Positions 33,616-40,968 of a stretch of 45,084 nt of DNA are shown piece by piece (position 1 is the stretch's first letter; every line of letters starts with the position of its first letter). The translations under genes were made by a program, and so were the position numbers. This DNA is from Alphaproteobacteria bacterium (lineage in GTDB: Bacteria; Pseudomonadota; Alphaproteobacteria; Sphingomonadales; Sphingomonadaceae): NCBI GenBank assembly GCA_030430365.1, contig JAUIFP010000017.1, positions 1-45,084 of the forward strand, written 5' to 3'. A model generated the notes under the pieces. The model was not told the origin of the DNA and did not search any database. It worked only from the letters and a program-made list of their open reading frames with translations.

Positions 33616-34449
33616 CTATTGCTTGTCTGCCGCCTCGCTGACGGCACGCCATTTCTGCATTTCGTCGCTCTGCGCCTGCATGGTCTGTTCCACGACCTGC
33701 CACGCAAATCCGCCAGCGATGATCTGTTTCGGGGGTTCTTCGGCTTCGACCACCTTGAGAATGAGCTCCGCACATCCCGCCGGATCGGCGAACACGTGAT
33801 CGGCCAGCAAGGCGTTGATCTGATCATGCGCCTCGTCATAGGCAGGCAGGCGGTTGGCAGGCTGCTCCACCCGTTTGGCAAAGTTGGTGGCGAAGGCGCC
33901 GGGTTCGACTGCCGTGACCTTGATACCGAAAGGTGCCAGTTCCATCGCCAGCCCCATGCTCAGCCCTTCCACCGCGAACTTGGCGGAAGAATAGAGCGAA
34001 ATTAGCGGTGCGGCCGTTCTGCCGCCGACCGAAGTGATATTGACGATATGGGCGCCGCCCTGCTCCCGCAATTTCGGCAAGGCTGCGCGGGTGACCGTGA
34101 GCACGCCGAATACGTTGACGGCAAACAGCTGCTCGATCTGATCTTCGGAGACCTCCTCCACCGCGCCCTGAATGCCGTAGCCGGCATTGTTCACCAGCAC
34201 GTCGATCCGGCCGAATGTATCGAAGGCGGTATCGAGCGCCGCCTGCACCGAATCGGAATCGGTAACATCCAGTTCCAGGCAGATCGCCGTATCCGGATAT
34301 TGTGCGCAGAGATCGGCAATGGCATCCTTGCGCCTGGCGGTCACAGCCACGCGATCGCCGCGAGCGAGCGCCTTTTCGGCCAAGACTCGGCCAAAACCGG
34401 TGCTGCAGCCGGTTATCAGCCAACTTTTTTTGTCCGCTTTCTGGCTCAT
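33616..34449 (-). CDS. Short-chain dehydrogenase/reductase (paralogue pair, upstream member)
   Basis: A 277-residue SDR, first gene of a two-gene operon. Motifs: TGCSTGFG near residue 14, VTARRKD (two Arg after the second strand, favouring NADP(H), unlike VTDRDG in the downstream paralogue, which favours NAD), NNAGYGIQGAVEE, ITSVGGR and the catalytic YSSAK. The start ATG 34449 lies after AGGGGAAGG. The difference in cofactor preference between the two paralogues suggests that they could run in opposite directions, for example as an epimerase pair through a ketone; this is inference. Confidence 0.88.
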   Translation of the reverse strand: MSQKADKKSWLITGCSTGFGRVLAEKALARGDRVAVTARRKDAIADLCAQYPDTAICLELDVTDSDSVQAALDTAFDTFGRIDVLVNNAGYGIQGAVEEVSEDQIEQLFAVNVFGVLTVTRAALPKLREQGGAHIVNITSVGGRTAAPLISLYSSAKFAVEGLSMGLAMELAPFGIKVTAVEPGAFATNFAKRVEQPANRLPAYDEAHDQINALLADHVFADPAGCAELILKVVEAEEPPKQIIAGGFAWQVVEQTMQAQSDEMQKWRAVSEAADKQ

Positions 34450-34463
34450 CCTTCCCCTCACGA

Positions 34464-34499
34464 TTGACTACATCGTTAGACAATATACTTAGACAATAT
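34464..34499. promoter_or_regulatory. Tandem GntR-type boxes overlapping a possible leaderless start
   Basis: ATCGTTAGACAAT (34472-34484) and ATACTTAGACAAT (34485-34497) adjoin, giving two direct copies of TTAGACAATAT (34476-34486 and 34489-34499), the second running into the ATG at 34498. A TATACT at 34484-34489 would place the transcription start at about 34497. Confidence 0.6.
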
Positions 34500-35862
34500 G
34501 GAGAGCAGAGCAAGCGATGTCGCCGATGCCAAGAGCGTCAATATCAACGATCTTCTCGATCAGGGGGAGTGGAGCGGCTTTCAGAAGCTGATCCTGGCGC
34601 TGATGGCGCTGGCTTACCTGACCGACGGCATAGCCAACCAGTCCATGGGGCTGGCCATTCCCGCATTGATGCAGGATTGGGGGCTACCCCGCGAAGCCTT
34701 TGCCAATGTCGCAGCGATCGGCCTGGTCGGCCTGACGATCGGTGCCGTGATCGGCGGCATGCTGGGCGACAAATTCGGCCGGCGGACGATGATGATCGTC
34801 AGCACCGGCTTCTTCGGCATCATGACAATGGCGCAGGCCTGGGTCAGCGGCACGGGCGATCTGATGGTGCTGCGCTTCCTTGACGGGATCGGCATCGGCG
34901 CCATGATCCCCAACGGCGCGGCCATGATTGCCGAGTTCACTCCGCGGCGCAAACGCCCCCTCGCCCTGGCCATCGGCATGACCTTCATCGCGGTGGGCGC
35001 AATGATCTCCGGCCTTATCGGCAATGCGATCATCGAACCGCATGGCTGGGAAGGCCTGTTCGTCGTGCTGGGAGGCATCGCCATTGCCGTGGCGCTATTG
35101 CTGATGCTGGCGCTGCCGGAATCGCCGATCTATCTCGCCAACTCCGGCGCCAGCCAGGAACGGCTGCAAGCAGTCGCGGCGAAATGCGGCTTCAACGTCT
35201 CCGGCAAGGAAATCGTGGCCAACCGCCCGCAGGAAGCATCCACGCACCGGACGCCCATTTCCGAGCTGTTTCAGCCCGATGTGGCGTCCAGCACGATCTT
35301 CCTGTGGCTGGCCTTCTTCTTCTGCCTGCTGGCGAACTACGCCATGTTCAGCTGGGTTCCGGCAATGCTGGCCAGCCTGGGCTTCGCGCTTTCGCTGACC
35401 GGCCTGGGCATGACTTCGCTCGCCATGGGTGGCGTTGTCGGCGGTGTGGGCAGCGGCTGGCTGATCAACCAGTTCGGATCGCGCAAAGTCGTCCTGCTTC
35501 TGTCGGGCGGAGGTGTCATCGCCTCTCTGGCGCTGGGCTACCTGATCAACAGCGACACGCAGAGCCTGGAAACGATCCTGGTCTTCCTGTTCCTGATCGG
35601 AGTTTGCGCCTCGGGCCTGCTCAACGGCCTCTACACCTTCTCCGCATTCATCTATCCCGACAGTGCCCGCGGCACCGGTGTCGGCGCTGCTGCGGCGGCC
35701 GGACGGATCGGCGCAATCGCCAGCTCTTACGCCGGCGTCTGGGCGCTTTCGATCGGCGGCGCCTCCAGCTACTTCCTGCTGGTCGCCGGATCGCTGGCCG
35801 TCTCCCTGATCGGCGTCGCCTTCATCAAGCGGCAGATCCCCAAGGCCGCGGACGTCCACTGA
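34498..35862 (+). CDS. MFS transporter, aromatic acid:H+ symporter (AAHS/PcaK) type
   Basis: A 454-residue 12-span importer. The AAHS features are the N-terminal FQKLILALMALAYLTDGI stretch, GDKFGRR in loop 2-3, LRFLDGIGIGAMIPN in span 4, EFTPRRKR in the central region, and SGLLNGLYTFSAFIYPDSARGTGVG in span 10-11. PcaK-type carriers import aromatic carboxylates such as protocatechuate or vanillate. No ribosome-binding site precedes the ATG, which fits leaderless translation. It is divergent from the SDR pair across tandem boxes and ends before a strong terminator. It is the best candidate in the window for cytoplasmic uptake of an aromatic acid. Confidence 0.9.
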   Translation: MESRASDVADAKSVNINDLLDQGEWSGFQKLILALMALAYLTDGIANQSMGLAIPALMQDWGLPREAFANVAAIGLVGLTIGAVIGGMLGDKFGRRTMMIVSTGFFGIMTMAQAWVSGTGDLMVLRFLDGIGIGAMIPNGAAMIAEFTPRRKRPLALAIGMTFIAVGAMISGLIGNAIIEPHGWEGLFVVLGGIAIAVALLLMLALPESPIYLANSGASQERLQAVAAKCGFNVSGKEIVANRPQEASTHRTPISELFQPDVASSTIFLWLAFFFCLLANYAMFSWVPAMLASLGFALSLTGLGMTSLAMGGVVGGVGSGWLINQFGSRKVVLLLSGGGVIASLALGYLINSDTQSLETILVFLFLIGVCASGLLNGLYTFSAFIYPDSARGTGVGAAAAAGRIGAIASSYAGVWALSIGGASSYFLLVAGSLAVSLIGVAFIKRQIPKAADVH

Positions 35863-35889
35863 CGCGCCAACCGGCCAACGGGCTCATAG

Positions 35890-35922
35890 AAAAAGCGCCG
35901 GGAGCGATCCCGGCGCTTTTTT
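35890..35922. terminator. Strong bidirectional rho-independent terminator
   Basis: A perfect 14-bp stem AAAAAGCGCCGGGA (35890-35903) / TCCCGGCGCTTTTT with a GCGA loop is followed by T residues; the A-run at the 5' side gives a T-run on the other strand. It ends the AAHS carrier and also serves the leftward operon ending at 36062. Confidence 0.92.
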
Positions 35923-36061
35923 GTTGCGGCGCTCTGTCCGCCTAGCTCGTTGCCGGCTCCGGAAGAGCAGGCCTCCATGGAAAGCCTAGCTGCCGAAGTG
36001 ATCGAGCATCGGCCCGATCATTTCTGGAACAACAAAAGCCTCTTCCGGGCAATGCGCCGCT

Positions 36062-36916
36062 TCAGCTCCAACGCTTGCCGTAGACGCGCTTGGCAGTGCC
36101 GCCCAGGATCATGTCCCGATCGGCCTCGCTCATTCCTTCGACAGAACGGCGTCCGAGTTCAACCATATCGGCATAGGTTCCCGGCGACTGCGTGACGTCG
36201 GATCCCCACATCATCCGGCCCGGGCCGAACAAATCCTTCACCCGCGCCACAACCGGACGCGCATCGACGCCGGCCTTTTCCAGGCGGCCAAGCGGAATGG
36301 TGGTGAATTTCACATTCACGCCGTCGAAGGCGGCCACGCCTTCGAGATATTCGTCCACACCGTGATCCGGCGGGCCCGCATCGCTCTTGATCGCGGCGAA
36401 ATGGTCAATCACCACTTCAAGGCCGGGAATGTCCTGAAGAATGGACTTGAGGCAGGTCAGCCCTTCCGCCCGGTTCCAGGGGAAGAAATGGACGCAAACC
36501 GGCGCGCCGATTTCGGCGGCAGCGGCCCAGGCCTGGCGTGCAAGCGGGGAATCCAGCCAGGAGATATCCATCCCCTTGATCAGTTCCATCATCCGCACGC
36601 CGGCAGCGCCGCGTTCCTTCACCCAATAGGCGACCTTGTCGGCGCAATCGTCTTTCGTAGCGTCGATAGAGCAGACCGCAGCCATCCGATCCGGGAATTT
36701 TGCAGCACTGTCGCAAACATAGGAACTGTCGAAGCCATAGATCGAACCGCGCTGCACCAGCACCGCCTTGTCCACGCCGTTCTGATCCATTTCACCAATC
36801 AGACGTTCGACCGTCATTGGATCGTCGAGATCGCCAGGATTGAGTTCGCCACTGGGCGGAGAAACGGGATAGTTCTGCGTGTCGCCCGTCACCAGATGGG
36901 CGTGTGTATCAATCAT
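36062..36916 (-). CDS. Amidohydrolase-2 (PF04909) family hydrolase with intact metal motifs
   Basis: A 284-residue TIM-barrel hydrolase or decarboxylase. It keeps the full set: MIDTHAHLV (HxH), VHFFPWNRAEG (third His), VVIDHFAA (fourth His) and WGSD (Asp). These residues bind a divalent metal in LigW/LigI/ACMSD-like enzymes, which act on lactones, benzoates or 2-pyrone dicarboxylate. The start may be ATG 36916 or GTG 36922 (two codons longer, with AGGGGA nine bases ahead). It is the last gene of a three-gene minus operon (Asp-box protein, MetE-like, amidohydrolase), and a paralogue with a broken metal site is at 27832. Likely substrate: a carboxylated aromatic or lactone intermediate. Confidence 0.87.
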   Translation of the reverse strand: MIDTHAHLVTGDTQNYPVSPPSGELNPGDLDDPMTVERLIGEMDQNGVDKAVLVQRGSIYGFDSSYVCDSAAKFPDRMAAVCSIDATKDDCADKVAYWVKERGAAGVRMMELIKGMDISWLDSPLARQAWAAAAEIGAPVCVHFFPWNRAEGLTCLKSILQDIPGLEVVIDHFAAIKSDAGPPDHGVDEYLEGVAAFDGVNVKFTTIPLGRLEKAGVDARPVVARVKDLFGPGRMMWGSDVTQSPGTYADMVELGRRSVEGMSEADRDMILGGTAKRVYGKRWS

Positions 36917-36935
36917 GCTCACTCAATAAGTCCCC

Positions 36936-38045
36936 TTAAGCGTCAGACCAGATTTCGTCTGCGAGTTCCACGATCTCGCGCAATTTCGCCCATTGCTGTT
37001 CCTCGGACAGCTCGTTGCCGTCCTCATGGCTGGCGAAACCGCATTGCGGGCTGAGACACAGCTGATCGAGATCGGCGAACTGGCTCGCCTGCTCGACGCG
37101 TTTGCGGATCAGATCCTTGTCTTCAAGCAGGCCGGTCTTGGTGGTGACCAGGCCCAGCACAACGCGCTTGTTGCCCTTGGGCAGGAAACGCAGCGGCTCG
37201 AAACCGCCAGCGCGTTCGCTGTCATATTCAAGGAAGAACCCGTCATAATCGAGTTCGTTGAACAGCCGTTCCGCAATCGGATCGTATCCGCCCTGCGCGA
37301 ACCACTGGGACTTGAAATTGCCGCGGCAGATATGCGTGGTCATCGTCATATCGTCCGGCCGGGCGGCCAGCGCGGTGTTGAGCACGCCGATCCAGCCGGA
37401 CATGACTTCCTCTGGATCGTCGCCTCGTTCCGCCAGCTTTGCGCGCATATCCGCATCGCACAGATAGGCCATGTTGACATCGTCAAGCTGGAGGTAACGG
37501 CACCCCGCATCATAGGCGTCGCGCACAAAATCGGCATAGGCTGCGCCGAGATCCGCGAAGAACTCGTCCAACCCGCCATAAACGGAAGTGTCGACAACCT
37601 GGCGCCAGTCGCGCGCGGCGGAGACGATCATAGTCGGGCAAGGAATGGTCAGCTTGGCCGTCTGTCCGGTCTGACCGACCAGGAAACGCACATGTTCGAT
37701 CATCGGATGATCGCGCGCGCCGACCTTGCCCTTGACCACGGCGGCCGGAACGCTGCGATCGCCCTGCCCGGTCGTGGAAAGCCGCAGCTCGACCAGCTCG
37801 GTGCCTTGCAGATGCGCGAAGAAGTCGAGCGACCAGTTGTTGCGGCGGAACTCGCCGTCAGTCACCGACTTCAGGCCAACGCCTTCCTGCTTTGCCACGA
37901 CGTCGCGAATGGCTTCGTCTTCGGCCGCCTTCAGCTCGCTGTCGGTAATGTCGCCTTTTGCATGTGCCGCCCGCTTTTCCAGCAGGCTGGCAGGCCGCAG
38001 CAGACTGCCGACATGGTCAGCACGAAACGGGGCTTTTCCAGCCAT
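36936..38045 (-). CDS. Cobalamin-independent methionine synthase-like zinc protein (YxjG/YxjH type)
   Basis: A 369-residue MetE-fold protein without the N-terminal half. It starts RADHVGSLLRP, typical of the YxjG/YxjH branch, and has a zinc pattern H238-I-C240 (THICRGN) and C335 (SPQCGF). The branch acts in thiol-methyl or thiol-alkyl transfer, but the bacterial proteins have no firmly assigned reaction. The start ATG follows GGAGGGAGAGG. It lies between the Asp-box protein (50-base gap) and an amidohydrolase (about 20-base gap) in one operon. It is distantly related to the two MetE-like proteins at 21430 and 44582, which carry YH(L/C)CWG and GTDCGMG instead. Confidence 0.85.
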   Translation of the reverse strand: MAGKAPFRADHVGSLLRPASLLEKRAAHAKGDITDSELKAAEDEAIRDVVAKQEGVGLKSVTDGEFRRNNWSLDFFAHLQGTELVELRLSTTGQGDRSVPAAVVKGKVGARDHPMIEHVRFLVGQTGQTAKLTIPCPTMIVSAARDWRQVVDTSVYGGLDEFFADLGAAYADFVRDAYDAGCRYLQLDDVNMAYLCDADMRAKLAERGDDPEEVMSGWIGVLNTALAARPDDMTMTTHICRGNFKSQWFAQGGYDPIAERLFNELDYDGFFLEYDSERAGGFEPLRFLPKGNKRVVLGLVTTKTGLLEDKDLIRKRVEQASQFADLDQLCLSPQCGFASHEDGNELSEEQQWAKLREIVELADEIWSDA

Positions 38046-38095
38046 TATCCTCTCCCTCCAATTATCCGGAACAAACCTTCGCGGCCGTCACAGGA

Positions 38096-39265
38096 TTACG
38101 CAAAAACTCCCATGCCGCGCAGCTTGTCTTCATAGGCTTCGCGGTCTTCCTGAGAGAGGAACCAGCGGAAATGCGGCCCCTTGGACATCGGCTGCAGGTG
38201 TTCGGCAACCGGAGTCCAGCTATCGGCATTGTCGCGGCTCACATAAAGCTGGCCGCAAGCGGTTCCGGCATAGAGCTCCAGCCCGCCTTCGTCCGAATCG
38301 TGCATGGCCGCCACTTCCAGGTTGCCCGGCACGGGATCGGGCATGCCCTTCATCGCCTTCTGCCAGGTCTTACCGTGATCGCGGCTGGTCATGTATTTCG
38401 GATGCGCGGTGCCTTCCGAAGCCCATTTCGGGTTGGGGTTCTCACCCGCGCCCGCCATGAACAGGATTTCTTCGCGCGGATGGACGAAGAACGGATCGGG
38501 ATAGGCACATTCGTGATCCGTATCGGTCAGGCGTTCCCAGGTCTCACCCGCATCTGCGGAGTGATACAGGCCAATGCCGGTGCAGAAGAACATCTCGTCC
38601 GGATTGTCGCGATAGAACACGATACGGTGCTGGTCGCGCCGGAACTTGTCGTCCGAACGTTCCATCGAGTTGATCGACGTCCAGGTTTCACCGCCATCAT
38701 CGGTGCGCAGCAGGTCGCCCTGCTCGACGCAGATATAGATCCGTTCCGGCCGGGCGGGATGCGCGGCAATATGCTTGATATGCGGATCGGAGCGCGGAAA
38801 GATCCAATGTTCGGTGCCTTCAACTTCATTGACGCTGGGATGCGCCTCCCAGCTCTTTCCGAGATCGAAGCTCTGGTAGAACATCACCGGCTCCGTGCCG
38901 AGGCTGAGCACCGTCTGATCGCCGATATGCTGGATCAGCAGGTAATAGGCATAGTCGGACTGCAAGCCGTGATTGCGCGTTTCCCAGCTCTCGCCGTGAT
39001 CGGCACTGACCAGAACCCCGCCGTGAAAATGCGGAAGCGCGAAGAGCAGGTCCAGCTTCTCGTCATAGACCAGCGCGCTGATATGCTGCCCTTCCAGCAG
39101 CATCTTTTCCTGCAGCTGCCACTCGCCGTCGGCGGCATCCCGCCGGTAATCGAGCACACCTTCCGTCGTTGCAACAAGCATCCGCCGCGCAGCCTTCTTA
39201 CTGAAAGACTCCGTCTTCCCGTTTGCGGAAAGGCAGATAATTGTTTCGTCAGCATCGTAAGCCAT
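38096..39265 (-). CDS. Asp-box (BNR-repeat) beta-propeller protein without signal peptide
   Basis: A 389-residue protein with six Asp-box repeats (S-x-D-x-G-x-(S/T)-W): SADHGESW (87-94), SFDLGKSW (132-139), TDDGGETW (188-195), SADAGETW (236-243), SRDHGKTW (294-301) and SRDNADSW (343-350, Gly lost in the last). This implies a six-bladed propeller like sialidases or the VPS10/photosystem assembly factors, but sialidase catalytic residues are not evident and no signal peptide is present, so it should be cytoplasmic. The start ATG 39265 fits the promoter at 39289-39317; ATG 39181 (MLVATTEG) is possible. It is first in an operon with a MetE-like protein and an amidohydrolase, so a role as enzyme (lyase or hydrolase) or scaffold in that route is likely. 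Confidence 0.82.
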   Translation of the reverse strand: MAYDADETIICLSANGKTESFSKKAARRMLVATTEGVLDYRRDAADGEWQLQEKMLLEGQHISALVYDEKLDLLFALPHFHGGVLVSADHGESWETRNHGLQSDYAYYLLIQHIGDQTVLSLGTEPVMFYQSFDLGKSWEAHPSVNEVEGTEHWIFPRSDPHIKHIAAHPARPERIYICVEQGDLLRTDDGGETWTSINSMERSDDKFRRDQHRIVFYRDNPDEMFFCTGIGLYHSADAGETWERLTDTDHECAYPDPFFVHPREEILFMAGAGENPNPKWASEGTAHPKYMTSRDHGKTWQKAMKGMPDPVPGNLEVAAMHDSDEGGLELYAGTACGQLYVSRDNADSWTPVAEHLQPMSKGPHFRWFLSQEDREAYEDKLRGMGVFA

Positions 39266-39288
39266 GGCCTAACTCCAAGCATTATTTT

Positions 39289-39317
39289 GTATACGTTTTT
39301 TGTATAACGATCTGCAG
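39289..39317 (-). promoter_or_regulatory. Promoter with GntR-type operator for the Asp-box operon
   Basis: Reading on the minus strand: CTGCAG (39317-39312), 17-bp spacer ATCGTTATAC-7 bp, then GTATAC (39294-39289). ATCGTTATAC-N7-GTATAC is the same as in 203-225. The box TTTGTATAACGAT (39299-39311, plus strand) and GTATAC have centres 13.5 bp apart. Confidence 0.68.
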
Positions 39318-39323
39318 AGTCGT

Positions 39324-40130
39324 TCAACCCGCACGATCAAAGAATATACGCTGCGCCGTGCCCCCGAATATTGCGTCCACTTCGGCCTGTGGGCGTTCAG
39401 AGAACAACTCGCGCGTCCAGTTCAGGGCATTGGCGTAGCCTTCCCGCGATCCAACCACCGGGAAATCGCTGCCCCACATCAGCCGGTCCGCCCCGAAGGC
39501 TTCAAGTGCCTCGATCAGGATCGATCCCTTGCTGGCATCCAGCACCGGCGGCTCCGACGGCAACGGCTTGCCGATCTGGCGCGGCGCGATCTGGCCCAGG
39601 GCCGGAACCTTCAAACTGACATTTGGGAAGCGCGCCAGCTTCATCAAGCCCTGCCAGGTCGGGTCTTCCTTGTCGCAATCGGGGCGCGTCCAGCCTCCAA
39701 GCTGCTCCAGCACGAAAGGCATGTCGGCGAACTCAGTTACCAGGGCGGAGAAATCATCCGACAGGATATTGGCCGCGGCACCGCCGCAATTGATGGCGAT
39801 GCCGGCATCGGCCGCGGCGCGCCAAACGGCCAGCGGATCGCCTTCCGGGCTGCGGGCTTCAGGCCGGATGCGCAGCCCCGCCATGCCCCGCCCTGCCCAA
39901 TAGGCAACCTTTTCGGCGGCATCGGCTTCACCGACATTCACCGCGCCCACACTGGCCATGCGCCCTGGATAACGGGCGACGCACTCCTCTTGATAGGAAT
40001 TGTCGAACTGGCCGAGCACCTGGGTCAGCACGGCTTTGTCCACGCCGTTCTGGTCCATCTGGAACACCAGCGGCTCGACCGGTTCGAATACGAGCGGCGA
40101 AGCGTGACAGTGTCCATCGATCAAAACCAA
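39324..40130 (-). CDS. Amidohydrolase-2 (PF04909) homologue with partly altered active site
   Basis: A 268-residue protein starting at TTG 40130 after GGAGG (five-base spacing). The HxH motif is present (IDGHCH), and the terminal Asp is present (WGSDFP). The third His, usually in an I-x-H strand, reads AINCGG, and the fourth, usually in V-x-D-H-x-G, reads FVLEQLGG. Two of four metal or catalytic His are thus replaced, at positions different from those changed in the 27832 protein. It is more like LigI (2-pyrone-4,6-dicarboxylate lactonase) and rhamnono-lactonase-like proteins, some of which work without metal. A lactone hydrolase role is possible; it may be regulatory or inactive. Confidence 0.83.
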   Translation of the reverse strand: MVLIDGHCHASPLVFEPVEPLVFQMDQNGVDKAVLTQVLGQFDNSYQEECVARYPGRMASVGAVNVGEADAAEKVAYWAGRGMAGLRIRPEARSPEGDPLAVWRAAADAGIAINCGGAAANILSDDFSALVTEFADMPFVLEQLGGWTRPDCDKEDPTWQGLMKLARFPNVSLKVPALGQIAPRQIGKPLPSEPPVLDASKGSILIEALEAFGADRLMWGSDFPVVGSREGYANALNWTRELFSERPQAEVDAIFGGTAQRIFFDRAG

Positions 40131-40189
40131 TTTTTCCTCCTCATTCTTGGCATCTTTGCGGCTCCCACAGCTTGCATGGATTCCGCCAT

Positions 40190-40211
40190 AGAGTTAGGCA
40201 TTATCGTATAC
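40190..40211. promoter_or_regulatory. Degenerate GntR-type operator between amidohydrolase and alpha/beta hydrolase
   Basis: GTTAG followed after 9 bases by GTATAC (40206-40211) in TTATCGTATACATT resembles the second half of the receptor operators. The upstream half (AGAGTTAGGCATT) is degenerate. Confidence 0.45.
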
Positions 40212-40236
40212 ATTCTTGAATAGGGGTCTAGGTTTA

Positions 40237-40941
40237 GTGGGAAAAGAAAAGCAGAATCTCGTGCTTGTTCCGGGTTCGTTGTGCGACGAACGGGTTTGGC
40301 AGAACCAGGCACGCGACCTGGCGGACATCGCCGACATTACTATCCCGCATCTGCATGGCCACGATTCTCTGGTCACCATGGCTCAGGCGATTCTGCGCGA
40401 ATCTCCGGAAAAATTCGCGCTTTGCGGCTTTTCCATGGGCGGGCGCGTGGCGCTGGAAGTGTTCCGCCTGGCGCCGGAGCGGGTCACCCGCCTCGCGCTG
40501 CTGGATGCCAGCGTGCACCCGATCGGCGAAGGCGAAGCGGCCCGCCGTCAGCCGCAGATCGACATGGCCTTCAACGAAGGCGTCTCGGCCCTGGCGAAGT
40601 GGTGGAACCCCAAAATCGCACATCCTTCAATGCACGATGATGCCGATTATATGGGCCTGCTCGAATCGATGGCCTGCACCTTCACGCCGGACGACTACAA
40701 GAAGGAAGTCAGCGCCCTGCTCAACCGGCCCGATCCGCGCGACCTGCTCGGCGACATCAAGGTTCCGACATTGATCCTGGCAGGACAAGACGATCCGCTC
40801 AGCAATCCCGAGCGCAACCGTTCGATGGCCGAAGCCATAGCCGGAGCGAAGCTGACGCTGATCGAAGGTGCCGGCCACTTCCCCATGCTTGAAAAGCCCG
40901 GGGAAGTGTCGGCCGCACTCAGGGCATGGCTGGCAGCCTGA
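40237..40941 (+). CDS. Alpha/beta-fold hydrolase
   Basis: A 234-residue serine hydrolase. It has LVLVPGSLCDERVW near the N-terminus (oxyanion region), the nucleophile elbow GFSMGG (Ser66), the acid LAGQDDPLS and the His in EGAGHFPMLE. I start at GTG 40237; a TTG at 40216 is an alternative but would lie in the promoter. The enzyme may hydrolyse an ester, lactone or C-C bond (meta-cleavage-type hydrolases share the fold). It is divergent from the amidohydrolase and convergent with the zinc ADH. The substrate is unknown. Confidence 0.88.
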   Translation: MGKEKQNLVLVPGSLCDERVWQNQARDLADIADITIPHLHGHDSLVTMAQAILRESPEKFALCGFSMGGRVALEVFRLAPERVTRLALLDASVHPIGEGEAARRQPQIDMAFNEGVSALAKWWNPKIAHPSMHDDADYMGLLESMACTFTPDDYKKEVSALLNRPDPRDLLGDIKVPTLILAGQDDPLSNPERNRSMAEAIAGAKLTLIEGAGHFPMLEKPGEVSAALRAWLAA

Positions 40942-40968
40942 CGGCTGCCACGCCTTACCAACCAGGAC

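Noticed and set aside
35925..36061. Short minus-strand reading VVPEMIGPMLDHFGS before a stop near 35985
   Set aside because: It looks a little like a protein C-terminus, but the frame runs into the amidohydrolase gene in another register and is too short to call a gene remnant.
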